NCBI GenBank assembly: GCA_036266975.1
Contig: DATAWZ010000015.1
Span: 1-18,652, forward strand
Length of the DNA: 18,652 nt
DNA from: DATAWZ01 sp036266975
GTDB lineage: Bacteria > Actinomycetota > Thermoleophilia > Solirubrobacterales > Solirubrobacteraceae
Direction: 5' to 3'
Below are positions 1-7,138 of this stretch, piece by piece; the first letter of the stretch is position 1, and every line of letters begins with the position of its first letter. The notes beneath the pieces are model-generated. The model did not search any database and had not been told where the DNA came from. It worked only from the letters and a program-made list of their open reading frames with translations. Made by a program: the position numbers and the translations under genes.

Positions 1-39
1 GTCGATTCGCGAGCGAAAATCGAGCATGGCCAGGACGCA

Positions 40-72
40 GGGAGCCGGAACAGCAGCGCTATTCCGGCTTCC
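40..72. terminator. Strong inverted repeat past the LysM gene
   Basis: An 11-bp stem (40-50 with 62-72, one G-T pair) encloses an 11-base loop. It lies 62 bases beyond the stop of the minus-strand LysM/transglycosylase gene, where a terminator would be expected. No run of T follows closely on either strand; the nearest on the minus strand is a TTTT some 20 bases beyond the stem. It is therefore a terminator-like hairpin rather than a classical intrinsic terminator. It could also be a dispersed intergenic palindrome. Confidence 0.4.
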
Positions 73-91
73 GAGGACGCCGCCAGGCGAA

Positions 92-125
92 GATTTGCAG
101 CCGCGAAGCGGGAGCGGATTTGCAG
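92..125. repeat. Short direct repeat GATTTGCAG with a small hairpin between copies
   Basis: GATTTGCAG occurs at 92-100 and again at 117-125. Between them CCGC-GAA-GCGG (101-111) can form a small hairpin. The element ends about ten bases before the LysM gene stop. It looks like a short intergenic repeat unit. No function is visible, and whether it recurs elsewhere in the genome cannot be judged here. Confidence 0.4.
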
Positions 126-134
126 GAGGTGCCA

Positions 135-1250
135 CTAGAGGCCGGCAAAGCGCTGGCTGAGCGCCATCACGTCGTCGACGTACTGCTGGGTCTCGGGGAA
201 CATCCCGTAGCGCTCGACCGAGGGCAGGCCCTGGATGTATCCCGCCGCGGCGAGCTCGGGGTTGTCGTCGGTCGAGTTCAGCAGCCAGCGCAGCAGCAGC
301 ACGCCGCCGCGGACGTTGTCGATCGCCGAGGCGGGCGCGAGCGGCGGGCCCGGGTTCTCGCTCTGGTCGATCCACGACCACGTGCCAGGCGTGATCTGCA
401 TCACCCCGCGCGCGTCGGAGCTCGAGGTCAGGTCGTTGTTGAAGCCGCTCTCCTGCCAGCCGACCGCGTCCGCGAGCGAGGCCGGGACGCCGTTGGCCTC
501 GGCCACGTCGCCCACCTCGGAGGAGTTCACGTACTCGGGGGTGGGGTAGGGCGGGTCCTCCGGCGAGCCCTCGGCGGCGGCGCCGACCGGCTGGGTCGAG
601 GACTCGGCGCCGGGGACCTCCAGGACCGAGCCGGCGAGCAGCAGCGCGTTGGGGTCGATGTCGTTCTGGGCGGCGAGCTCGTCGACGCTGAGGCCGGCGC
701 GCTGGGCGATCGTCCACAGGGTGTCGCCGGCCTGGACGACGTAGGAGCCCTGGCTGGAGCCGTCGCTGACCGTCGTGGCCGCCGGGGTGCTGACCGGCGC
801 GACCGTCGCGGTGGGCGCGGAGGTGCCGGCGGCGGGGATCTCCAGCGCAGTGCCGCTGATCAGCTCGCTGGCGGGGGACAGGCCGTTGTCGGCGGCGAGG
901 GCGTCGACGCTGACGTCCGAGCGCTCGGCGACCGACCACAGCGTGTCACCGGGCTGCACGACGTAGGAGCCCTGGCCGGCGTCGTCGCTGACCGGCGCGG
1001 CCGCGCTCACCGGCGCGGTCGCCGGCGCCGAGCCGAGTGGCGGGATCTCCACGACCGAGCCGGTGAGGAGCTCGGTGGTGGTGGACAGGCCGTTGGCCGC
1101 CGCGAGCTGGTCGACCGACATGCCGTCGGCGGCGGCGATCGAGGTCAGGGTCTCCCCGGGCATGACCACGTGTCCGTAGTCGGCTCGCGCGCCGATCGGC
1201 AACAACAGGCTGCCGCTTGCCGCCAGGGTGAGCACCACTCGAAGCCGCAT
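135..1250 (-). CDS. Secreted LysM-domain lytic transglycosylase-like protein
   Basis: This 371-residue protein probably binds and cleaves peptidoglycan outside the cell. A signal peptide covers about residues 1-25 (MRLR, hydrophobic core, then a cleavage site near ARA). Three LysM modules follow at about 26-70, 95-142 and 168-214, two of them with the hallmark GDTLW. Alanine/proline/serine-rich linkers separate the modules. The C-terminal SLT-like domain (about 243-365) has WQESGFNN, with the likely catalytic Glu, and GVMQITPGTW, both typical of the goose-lysozyme/SLT fold. LysM modules 2 and 3 are very similar and probably arose by duplication. The frame extends to 1283 with GTG and ATG options; I chose ATG at 1250 because it starts directly at the signal peptide, although no clear ribosome site precedes it. 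It lies downstream of bioD on the same strand but is functionally unrelated to biotin synthesis. Confidence 0.9.
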   Translation of the reverse strand: MRLRVVLTLAASGSLLLPIGARADYGHVVMPGETLTSIAAADGMSVDQLAAANGLSTTTELLTGSVVEIPPLGSAPATAPVSAAAPVSDDAGQGSYVVQPGDTLWSVAERSDVSVDALAADNGLSPASELISGTALEIPAAGTSAPTATVAPVSTPAATTVSDGSSQGSYVVQAGDTLWTIAQRAGLSVDELAAQNDIDPNALLLAGSVLEVPGAESSTQPVGAAAEGSPEDPPYPTPEYVNSSEVGDVAEANGVPASLADAVGWQESGFNNDLTSSSDARGVMQITPGTWSWIDQSENPGPPLAPASAIDNVRGGVLLLRWLLNSTDDNPELAAAGYIQGLPSVERYGMFPETQQYVDDVMALSQRFAGL

Positions 1251-1284
1251 CGCCTGCGAGTTGTCCCCCATCGCGGCCGTCACG

Positions 1285-1307
1285 GAAACCGCTGCAACGA
1301 GGGTTTC
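1285..1307 (-). terminator. Hairpin beyond bioD
   Basis: GAAACC (1285-1290) and GGTTTC (1302-1307) form a perfect 6-bp stem with an 11-base loop. It sits between the end of bioD and the start of the LysM gene, so it may end the bio transcript. No T-run follows, so termination is only a suggestion. Confidence 0.25.
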
Positions 1308-1365
1308 AGCGCGGGGGCCAGGCGAGGCAGCGCTCGGGGGCGAGCGCTGCGCCCGCGTCGGCGAG
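1306..1365 (-). pseudogene. Relic copy of the bioD 3' end
   Basis: Bases 1325-1365 match 1381-1421, which lie inside the end of bioD, at 39 of 41 positions with an offset of 56 bases. Read on the minus strand, the copy gives LADAGAALAPERCLAWPPR and then a stop. The real bioD ends LADAGAPLAPERWLG and stop. The copy therefore preserves the reading frame of a BioD C-terminus while lying outside the gene. It looks like the leftover of a tandem duplication or of recombination with a second bioD allele. It is too short to be functional itself, and it occupies space where the LysM gene promoter must lie. Confidence 0.6.
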
Positions 1366-1373
1366 GGTGCCGG

Positions 1374-2060
1374 TCAGCCGAGCCAGCGCTCGGGGGCGAG
1401 CGGTGCGCCCGCGTCGGCGAGCGCGCGGGGCGAGGGCTCGGCGACCTGACCGAGCACCGCGACCTCGACGCCTCCCTCGCGCGCGATCGTCTCGCGGTTG
1501 GAGCGCAGCATCGCGTCCGGCTGGGCCGGCCAGGGCCCGAGCACGATCGCGCGCACATCCAGGCCGGCCGTGCGTGCGGCCTGCAGCGTGAGCAGACTGT
1601 GGTTGATCGTCCCCAGGCCGGCGCGCGCGGCGACCACGACGGGCAGGCCGAGCTCGCGCGCGAGGTCGCGCACCGCGTAGCCGGGGCAGAGCGGGACGAG
1701 CAGGCCGCCGACGCCCTCGACGACCAGCGCCCCGTCGGGGCCGGCGTCGGCGAGCGCTTGGCGGGCGGCCGCGAGCAGCGCGTCGGGGGCCAGCGGCGCG
1801 CCGGCGAGCTCGGCGGCCAGGTGCGGCGAGACGGCCGGGCCGAAGCGGATCGGGGCGACCTCCTCGGGGCGCTGGCCGGTCAGCGAGGCGAGCAGCTCGT
1901 GGTCGCGGGGCCAGTCGCCGGCGGGCTCGTCCAGGCCGCTGAGCGCGGGCTTGTGGGCGCGCACGCGCCGGCCGGCCTGCACGAGGGCGGCGAGAATCGC
2001 CGCCGACACGACGCTCTTCCCCGCGCCCGTGTCGCTCCCGGTGACGAGCAGTCCGCCCAT
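1374..2060 (-). CDS. bioD: Dethiobiotin synthetase BioD
   Basis: BioD is a cytosolic ATP-dependent enzyme that closes the ureido ring of 7,8-diaminopelargonic acid with CO2 to give dethiobiotin. The 228-residue protein has the family's usual length. The P-loop TGSDTGAGKS is at residues 7-16, KPALSG near 37 corresponds to the substrate-binding KPVxSG segment, and VVEGVGGLLVPL near 114 is the second hallmark. The region around GTINHSLLT also fits the family. It is the last biotin gene on this strand, 59 bases after bioF. The ATG at 2060 has no purine-rich ribosome site: the preceding bases are a C-run belonging to a hairpin. Translation probably depends on coupling to bioF or on that structure. 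Confidence 0.95.
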   Translation of the reverse strand: MGGLLVTGSDTGAGKSVVSAAILAALVQAGRRVRAHKPALSGLDEPAGDWPRDHELLASLTGQRPEEVAPIRFGPAVSPHLAAELAGAPLAPDALLAAARQALADAGPDGALVVEGVGGLLVPLCPGYAVRDLARELGLPVVVAARAGLGTINHSLLTLQAARTAGLDVRAIVLGPWPAQPDAMLRSNRETIAREGGVEVAVLGQVAEPSPRALADAGAPLAPERWLG

Positions 2061-2067
2061 TCAGCGG

Positions 2068-2118
2068 GGGGGTGTGGTTGCAGAGTTGCGCTCAGCGCAA
2101 GTGACGGACCACACCCCC
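2068..2118 (-). promoter_or_regulatory. Nested hairpin filling the bioF-bioD gap
   Basis: An 11-bp perfect outer stem (2068-2078 with 2108-2118) encloses a 7-by-7 base internal loop. Inside that is a perfect 6-bp inner stem TTGCGC-TCA-GCGCAA (2086-2100). The structure begins one base after the bioF stop and ends seven bases before the bioD ATG. It lacks a T-tract, so it is not a standard terminator. Its exact fit in the intercistronic space, plus the missing ribosome site of bioD, point to control of bioD translation, mRNA processing or partial attenuation. I do not recognise it as a BirA, BioQ or BioR operator. Confidence 0.6.
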
Positions 2119-2119
2119 G

Positions 2120-3328
2120 TCACGCGGCTTGTCGCTCGCCGGCTCCGGCCCGGTCGAGCAGCCCCACCTCGCGCGCGGCGTCGCCGAGCACGCGGGCCGC
2201 CTCGGCGAGCTCGGCCGGGGTGTGGCTGGCCATGACGGCCAGGCGCAGGCGCGAGGTGCCGTCCGGGACGGTCGGCGGGCGGATCGCCTGGGCGAACACG
2301 CCCCGGGCGAGGGCGAGCTCGCACATGCGCATCGCCCGCTGCGGATCGCCGACCAGCACGGGGATGATCTGGGTGCGTTCGCTGGGCACGCTGAGCCCCT
2401 CGGCGGCGAGCGCGCGACGCAGCAGCGCGGAGCGCTCGCGCAGCGTGCCCACCAGCTCGGGCTGCTGCTCGAGCAGCTCCAGCGCGGCGAGCGCGGCCCC
2501 GATCGCTGGCGGCGGTGGGGCGGTCGAGAAGATCAGCGACCGGGCGCGGTTGATCAGCAGGCGGGTCATCGCCGTGCTCGCGCACGCGTAGGCCCCGTAG
2601 CTTCCCAGCGCCTTGCCGAGCGTGCCCACGACGACGTCGATCTCGCCCTCGAGGCCCGCGTCGGCGACGGCGCCGCGGCCGCCAGGTCCGAGCACGCCGG
2701 TCCCGTGGGCCTCGTCGACGACCAGGCGTGCGCACCAGCGCCGCGCGATCTCCACGAGCTCGACCAGCGGCGCGATGTCGCCGTCCATCGAGAAGACGGT
2801 GTCGGTGACGATCACCCGCTTGCCGGTCCGCGAGCGCTCGCGCGCCCGACGCAGCTGCCACACCAGCGAGTCGGTGTCCAGGTGCTCGTAGACCACCGTC
2901 TCCGCGCGCGAGAGGCGGCAGCCGTCGATGATCGACGCATGGTTCAGCCGGTCGGAGAAGACCACGTCGCCGCGGCCGGCGAGTGCGCTGATCACGCCCA
3001 CGTTGGCCAGGTAGCCCGAGCCGAACAGCACGCACGCCTCGGTTCCCTCGAAGGCGGTCAGCCGCTCCTCCAGGCGCCGGTGGATCGTCATCGTCCCCGA
3101 GACCAGGCGCGAGCCGCCGGCGCCGGCGCCCCAGCGCAGCGCGGCCTCCGCGGCCGCCTCGCGCACGCGCGGGTGCTCGGCCAGGCCGAGGTAGTTGTTC
3201 GAGCACAGCAGCAGCACCGACTCCCCGTCGAGGGTCACGTGCGGGCCCTGCGGGCCGCTCACCAGACGCAGCCGACGGTACAGGCCGGTGGCCTGCAGCT
3301 CGGCGAGCGACCGCTCGATGTCGCTCAT
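2120..3328 (-). CDS. bioF: 8-amino-7-oxononanoate synthase BioF
   Basis: BioF is the PLP-dependent condensation of pimeloyl-ACP (or pimeloyl-CoA) with L-alanine, the first committed step of biotin ring assembly. The 402-residue protein is near the usual 380-400. It shows the alpha-oxoamine synthase features in order: SNNYLGLA at 43-50, the glycine-rich GAGAGGSRLVSGT region at 67-79, the cofactor-binding DEAHGTGVLG at 205-214, and GTLGKALGSYG at 235-245 with the Schiff-base lysine at 239. FSTAPPPP follows. Glycine C-acetyltransferase (Kbl) is the main alternative, but the bioB and bioD neighbours settle the call. It starts 10 bases after bioB, with a GAGG ribosome site, so it is surely cotranscribed with bioB. 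Confidence 0.95.
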   Translation of the reverse strand: MSDIERSLAELQATGLYRRLRLVSGPQGPHVTLDGESVLLLCSNNYLGLAEHPRVREAAAEAALRWGAGAGGSRLVSGTMTIHRRLEERLTAFEGTEACVLFGSGYLANVGVISALAGRGDVVFSDRLNHASIIDGCRLSRAETVVYEHLDTDSLVWQLRRARERSRTGKRVIVTDTVFSMDGDIAPLVELVEIARRWCARLVVDEAHGTGVLGPGGRGAVADAGLEGEIDVVVGTLGKALGSYGAYACASTAMTRLLINRARSLIFSTAPPPPAIGAALAALELLEQQPELVGTLRERSALLRRALAAEGLSVPSERTQIIPVLVGDPQRAMRMCELALARGVFAQAIRPPTVPDGTSRLRLAVMASHTPAELAEAARVLGDAAREVGLLDRAGAGERQAA

Positions 3329-3338
3329 CGAGCCGGCC

Positions 3339-4481
3339 TCAGCGCGGCTCGGGGGCGGCGACGGGCCGCGGCGGGACGTTCCGCTTGGCGCGGAACCGCA
3401 GCTGCGTGGAGGGGTCCCACAGCCGCACGTCGAGGGCGAAGTCGTCCGGCTCGGCGAGCGCCTCGCCGACCACGTCGGGCGTCTCCCCGTCGAGCCAGCC
3501 CGAGCGGTTGTCCGGCCGTGGGTTGGCGCCGTTGTCGGGATGGCGCGCGACGTTCAGCCCGAGCTCCTCGAACATCGCGCGATCCTCGGTGGGCTCGACG
3601 CCGAGCGTGGTCAGGAAGTTGCCCATCATCACGCCGTTCAGGCCCGCCTTGACCGCGAGCGGCTGCAGCTCGCCGAGGTTCTCCACGCGTCCGCCGCAGA
3701 GGCGGAACAGGGCCGCGGGCAGGATCAGCCGGAAGATCGCGATCCACTTGACCGCCTCCCAGGGGTCCATGTAGTCGCGGTCTCCGAACTTCGTCCCCGG
3801 CCGCGGGTTGAGCAGGTTGATCGGCACGCTCGTGGGGTTGATCAAGGAAAGCTCGAAGGCCATCTCCACCCGCTGCTCGCGGCTCTCGCCGAGGTTCAGG
3901 ATGCCGCCCACGCAGGTCTCCAGGCCGGCGTCGCGGACCGCGTCGATCGTGCGCAGGCGGCCCTCGTAGCGCACGGTGCTCGAGACCTCCGGGTAGTAGG
4001 ACTCGGCGGTTTCCACGTTGTGGTGCACGCGCTGGATGCCGGCGTCCTTGAGCGCCTTGGCCCGGGTCGGCGAGAGGTGGCCGACCGACGCGCAGCGCTT
4101 GAGGTTGGTGTGCTCGGCGACCAGTCGGGCGCCGGCGAGCACCTTGTCGAAGTCGCGCTTGGACAGGCCCTGCCCTTGGGTGACCATGCAGAAGCGGTGC
4201 GCGCCGGCCGCCTCGGCCGCGCGCGCGTGCTCGAGGATCTGGTCGGGCTCCATCATCGCGTGCATCGGGGTGTCCGCCTCGGCGAAGCGCGACTGGGCAC
4301 AGAAGCCGCAGTCCTCGGCGCAGCCGCCTGACTTGGCGTTCACCAGCGAGCACATGTCGGTCGAGTCGCCGAAGCGCTCGGTGCGCGCAGCCCACGCGCG
4401 CTCGACGAGCCTCTCGATCTCGGCGTGGTCCTCGATCTCGCCCAGTCTTCGGGCCTCTTCGGGATTGATGAGCGGCGGCAT
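3339..4481 (-). CDS. bioB: Biotin synthase BioB
   Basis: BioB is the radical-SAM enzyme that inserts sulfur into dethiobiotin to make biotin. The [4Fe-4S] motif CAEDCGFC gives Cys54, Cys58 and Cys61. Other family marks are KSGGCAEDC, HNVETAESYYPEV, TCVGGILNLGES and PINLLNPRPGT. The protein has 380 residues, about 30-50 longer than E. coli BioB. The extra part is a tail after about residue 340, rich in Pro and Arg, with a segment DVRLWDPSTQLRFR that I do not recognise. The ATG at 4481 is preceded by GGAGG at 12 bases spacing. bioB leads the bioB-bioF-bioD group; 139 bases separate it from the upstream crotonase gene, so it may have its own promoter. Confidence 0.96.
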   Translation of the reverse strand: MPPLINPEEARRLGEIEDHAEIERLVERAWAARTERFGDSTDMCSLVNAKSGGCAEDCGFCAQSRFAEADTPMHAMMEPDQILEHARAAEAAGAHRFCMVTQGQGLSKRDFDKVLAGARLVAEHTNLKRCASVGHLSPTRAKALKDAGIQRVHHNVETAESYYPEVSSTVRYEGRLRTIDAVRDAGLETCVGGILNLGESREQRVEMAFELSLINPTSVPINLLNPRPGTKFGDRDYMDPWEAVKWIAIFRLILPAALFRLCGGRVENLGELQPLAVKAGLNGVMMGNFLTTLGVEPTEDRAMFEELGLNVARHPDNGANPRPDNRSGWLDGETPDVVGEALAEPDDFALDVRLWDPSTQLRFRAKRNVPPRPVAAPEPR

Positions 4482-4566
4482 TGGGCGCAGAGACCTCCGG
4501 TTGCAGCGAGGAATGGGGCTGGCGGCCTCGGCCGGTGGCCCGCGTCTCGCTCTGGTTGGTTGCCCC

Positions 4567-4584
4567 GCGGACGTTAAGGTCCGC
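4567..4584 (-). promoter_or_regulatory. Inverted repeat upstream of bioB
   Basis: GCGGAC-GTTAAG-GTCCGC is a perfect 6-bp inverted repeat around a 6-base AT-richer centre, 86 bases before the bioB start. The TTAAC core is the only AT-rich patch in this 139-base gap. It could be an operator or part of the bioB promoter. It does not match the biotin-operon operator patterns I remember, and a fold in RNA is equally possible. Confidence 0.3.
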
Positions 4585-4620
4585 CCCGGACGGCTCCGCG
4601 GCCCCGGGCTCCGGCACCGC

Positions 4621-5436
4621 TCAGGCGTCGCGCCACACCGGCGCGCGCTTCTCGGCGAAGGCCTGCATCCCCTCGCGCATGTCCTGCGAGGCGAACGAGG
4701 CCTCGCGCAGCTCGATCAGCTCATGCTCGACGGCCGGGTCGAGCCGGCCCTCGGCGCGCAGCAGCTCGCGGATCACGCGTTTGTTGCCGCGCAGCGAGAT
4801 CGGCGATCCCGAGGCGAGCTCGGCGGCAAGCTCGACCGCGACCCGCTCGAGCTCGTCCGCGGCGGCGAGCTGGCCGACCAGGCCCCACTGCAGCGCGGTG
4901 GTCGCGTCGATGTAGCGCCCGAGCAGGAACAGCTCGCGCGTGCGCGGCGCGCCGATCGTGTGCAGGAAGCGCAGCAGCCCGGTGTGCGAGTAGACCAGGC
5001 CGAGCTTGACCGGCGGCATCCCCAGCCGGATGCCGTCGGCGGCGATGCGCAGGTCGCAGCTGATCGCGAGCTCCAGGCCGCCGCCGATCGTGTGGCCGCT
5101 CAGGGCGGCGAGCGTCGGGTAGGGGAAGGCCTCCAGCGCGTCGATGGCGGCGGTGAATGGGTGGGCCACGAGCCGCTCGGCCTCGTGTTCGAAGGTCTGG
5201 GCGGGGATCTCGCCGATGTCGTAGCCGGCGGAGAACTGTCCCGCGCTCCCGGTGATCAGCAGGCAGCGCACGCCCTCGCGGGGCAGCCTCCCGAGCGTGG
5301 CCACGAGCGCGTCGAGGATCGCGTGGTCCAGCGCGCCGCGCTTGTCGGGGTTGGCGATGACCAGGCGCGCGACCGCCGGCGCCGGCCGGTCGAGCCGCAG
5401 CTTGCCGTCGGCGAGCGCCGCGATGTCGTCACTCAT
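4621..5436 (-). CDS. Crotonase-fold enzyme, methylmalonyl-CoA decarboxylase-like
   Basis: This 271-residue member of the enoyl-CoA hydratase/isomerase superfamily should act on an acyl-CoA in the cytosol. The two oxyanion-hole segments are clear: FSAGYDI at 68-74 and GHTIGGGLELA at 114-124. Glu122 matches the first catalytic Glu of hydratases. The second Glu is missing: the usual QPEI-type segment reads LGMPPVKLG here, with Pro142 at that place. The pattern MxPVxLGxxYxxxG with Tyr149, and the ending EGMQAFAEKRAPVW, resemble E. coli ScpB/YgfG (methylmalonyl-CoA decarboxylase) as I remember it. Its active-site His is Tyr72 here, however. The chemistry is therefore open. I chose the ATG at 5436 over 5484 because the extra N-terminus does not fit the fold and would overlap the divergent gene. 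Confidence 0.8.
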   Translation of the reverse strand: MSDDIAALADGKLRLDRPAPAVARLVIANPDKRGALDHAILDALVATLGRLPREGVRCLLITGSAGQFSAGYDIGEIPAQTFEHEAERLVAHPFTAAIDALEAFPYPTLAALSGHTIGGGLELAISCDLRIAADGIRLGMPPVKLGLVYSHTGLLRFLHTIGAPRTRELFLLGRYIDATTALQWGLVGQLAAADELERVAVELAAELASGSPISLRGNKRVIRELLRAEGRLDPAVEHELIELREASFASQDMREGMQAFAEKRAPVWRDA

Positions 5437-5482
5437 CGCCGACACGTTATCTTCGACGCAAGAGCGAGGAGAGGATGGAGCC
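5437..5482. promoter_or_regulatory. 46-base divergent promoter region
   Basis: Only 46 bases separate two divergent starts. The single AT-rich patch is CGTTATCTTCG at about 5446-5456, which could offer overlapping -10 elements on both strands (TTATCT or AGATAA). The plus-strand gene has a strong purine-rich ribosome site (GGATGGAG). The minus-strand gene has none, so its message may have a very short leader. This is inference from spacing. Confidence 0.3.
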
Positions 5483-7123
5483 ATGACGTTGTCCTACGCC
5501 CACGGCGCGAGCACCACCCCGCTGATCGGCCAGACGATCGGCGAGAACCTCCGCGCTACCGTGCGCGCGCACCCCGACCGCGAGGCGCTCGTCTGCGTGC
5601 ACCAGGACGTCCGCCTGACCTACGCGGCCCTCGACGAGCAGGTCGACCGGCTTGCCCGCGCGCTGCTCGCGGCCGACGTGAACAAGGGTGACCGGGTCGG
5701 GATCTGGAGTCCGAACCGGATGGAGTGGGTGCTCGTCCAGTACGCCAGCGCGCGGCTGGGGGCGATCCTCGTCAACGTCAACCCCTCCTACCAGACCGCC
5801 GAGCTGCAGTACGCGCTGCGCCAGTCGGGCTGCCGGACGCTGATCGCCGCCCAGGCGCTGAAGAGCTCCGACTACCGCGCCATGGTCGACGAGGTGCGCA
5901 ACGAGCTGCCGGCGCTCGAGCGCGTCGTCTACTTCGAGGACCCGAGCTGGGAGGAGCTGCTCGCCGGCGCCGACGGGGTCGAGCCCGAGCGCCTGACCGA
6001 GCGCGAGCAGACCCTCGACTTCGACGAGCCGATCAACATCCAGTACACGAGCGGGACGACCGGCTTTCCCAAGGGGGCGACACTCTCGCACCACGGCATC
6101 CTCAACAACGCGTTCTTCGTGGCCGAGGGCTGCCGCTACACCCACGAGGACCGGGTCTGCATCCCGGTGCCCCTCTACCACTGCTTCGGCATGGTGATGG
6201 GCAACCTCGGCTGCACGACCCACGGCGCGACGATGGTCGTCCCCGAGGCGACCTTCGAGCCCGAGGCCACGCTGCGCGCCGTCGCGCAGGAGCGCTGCAC
6301 GAGCCTGTACGGCGTGCCGACGATGTTCATCGCGATGCTCGACCACCCGCGGTTCGCCGAGTTCGATCTCCAGAGCCTGCGCACGGGGATCATGGCCGGC
6401 TCGCCGTGCCCGGTCGAGGTGATGGGCCGCGTCATCGACCGCATGCACATGAGCGAGGTGACGATCTGTTATGGGATGACCGAGACCTCGCCGGTGTCGA
6501 CCCAGACCGCCGCCGCCGACGAGCTCGATCGACGCGTGGGCTCGGTCGGACGGGTGCACCCGCACGTGGAGGTGCGGATCACCGATCCGGAGACCGGGCG
6601 CACCGCGCCGCGCGGCACCAGCGGCGAGTTGTGCACGCGCGGCTACTCGGTGATGCTCGGCTACTGGGATGACCCCGAGCGCACCGACGAGGCGATCGAC
6701 CGGGCGCGCTGGATGCACACCGGCGACCTCGGGGTGATGGACGAGGCCGGCTATCTGAACATCGTCGGGCGCATCAAGGACATGATCATCCGCGGCGGGG
6801 AGAACATCTACCCGCGCGAGGTCGAGGAGTTCCTGTACACGCACCCGGACGTCAGCGACGTGCAGGTGGTCGGCGTCCCCGACGAGCGCTACGGCGAGGA
6901 GCTGATGGCGTGGGTGATCGTGCGCGAGGGCGCCACGGTCGACGAGGGGGCGCTGCGCGAGCACTGCCGCGGTCGTATCGCTCACTACAAGGTGCCGCGC
7001 TACTTCGCCTTCGTGGACGCCTTCCCGATGACCGTCACCGGCAAGGTGCAGAAGTTCCGGCTGCGCGAGGCGGGCATCGAGCAGCTCGGGCTGCAGGGCG
7101 CGGCGGCAACCCTCACCGCCTAG
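5483..7123 (+). CDS. AMP-forming acyl-CoA synthetase (ACSF2/FadD type)
   Basis: This 546-residue adenylate-forming ligase activates a carboxylic acid with ATP and loads it onto CoA. The ATP-binding P-loop YTSGTTGFPKG is at 188-198, and the A5 motif YGMTETSP at 330-337. Motif A7 is MHTGDLG at 411-417, and A8 is GRIKDMIIRGGENIYPRE at 429-446. The C-terminal catalytic lysine lies in TGKVQKF (Lys521). The stretch NPSYQTAELQYALRQSGC is characteristic of the ACSF2-like branch that takes medium- or long-chain fatty acids. The true substrate cannot be told from sequence. I chose the ATG at 5483, not the longer frame from 5252, because of the adjacent ribosome site and the family N-terminus; the longer part is antisense to the crotonase gene. 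It ends 15 bases from the convergent biotinyl protein. Confidence 0.93.
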   Translation: MTLSYAHGASTTPLIGQTIGENLRATVRAHPDREALVCVHQDVRLTYAALDEQVDRLARALLAADVNKGDRVGIWSPNRMEWVLVQYASARLGAILVNVNPSYQTAELQYALRQSGCRTLIAAQALKSSDYRAMVDEVRNELPALERVVYFEDPSWEELLAGADGVEPERLTEREQTLDFDEPINIQYTSGTTGFPKGATLSHHGILNNAFFVAEGCRYTHEDRVCIPVPLYHCFGMVMGNLGCTTHGATMVVPEATFEPEATLRAVAQERCTSLYGVPTMFIAMLDHPRFAEFDLQSLRTGIMAGSPCPVEVMGRVIDRMHMSEVTICYGMTETSPVSTQTAAADELDRRVGSVGRVHPHVEVRITDPETGRTAPRGTSGELCTRGYSVMLGYWDDPERTDEAIDRARWMHTGDLGVMDEAGYLNIVGRIKDMIIRGGENIYPREVEEFLYTHPDVSDVQVVGVPDERYGEELMAWVIVREGATVDEGALREHCRGRIAHYKVPRYFAFVDAFPMTVTGKVQKFRLREAGIEQLGLQGAAATLTA

Positions 7124-7138
7124 CCAGGTGGCCCAGGG

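Noticed and set aside
390..1180. Tandem repeats in the LysM gene as a CRISPR-like or minisatellite array.
   Set aside because: The similarity follows protein LysM modules with diverged DNA and Ala/Pro linkers, which domain duplication explains.
120..3652. Very long plus-strand frames opposite the LysM, bioD, bioF and bioB genes (for example 823 and 507 codons).
   Set aside because: They are antisense shadows of well-supported genes. Their composition is Arg/Gly/Ala/His-rich without domains, and the minus-strand frames carry clear motifs and ribosome sites.
5447..6985. A 512-codon minus-strand frame opposite the first acyl-CoA synthetase.
   Set aside because: His/Val/Arg/Asp-rich translation with no motif. 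It is the expected mirror of a GC-rich coding strand, and the plus strand carries all ligase motifs.
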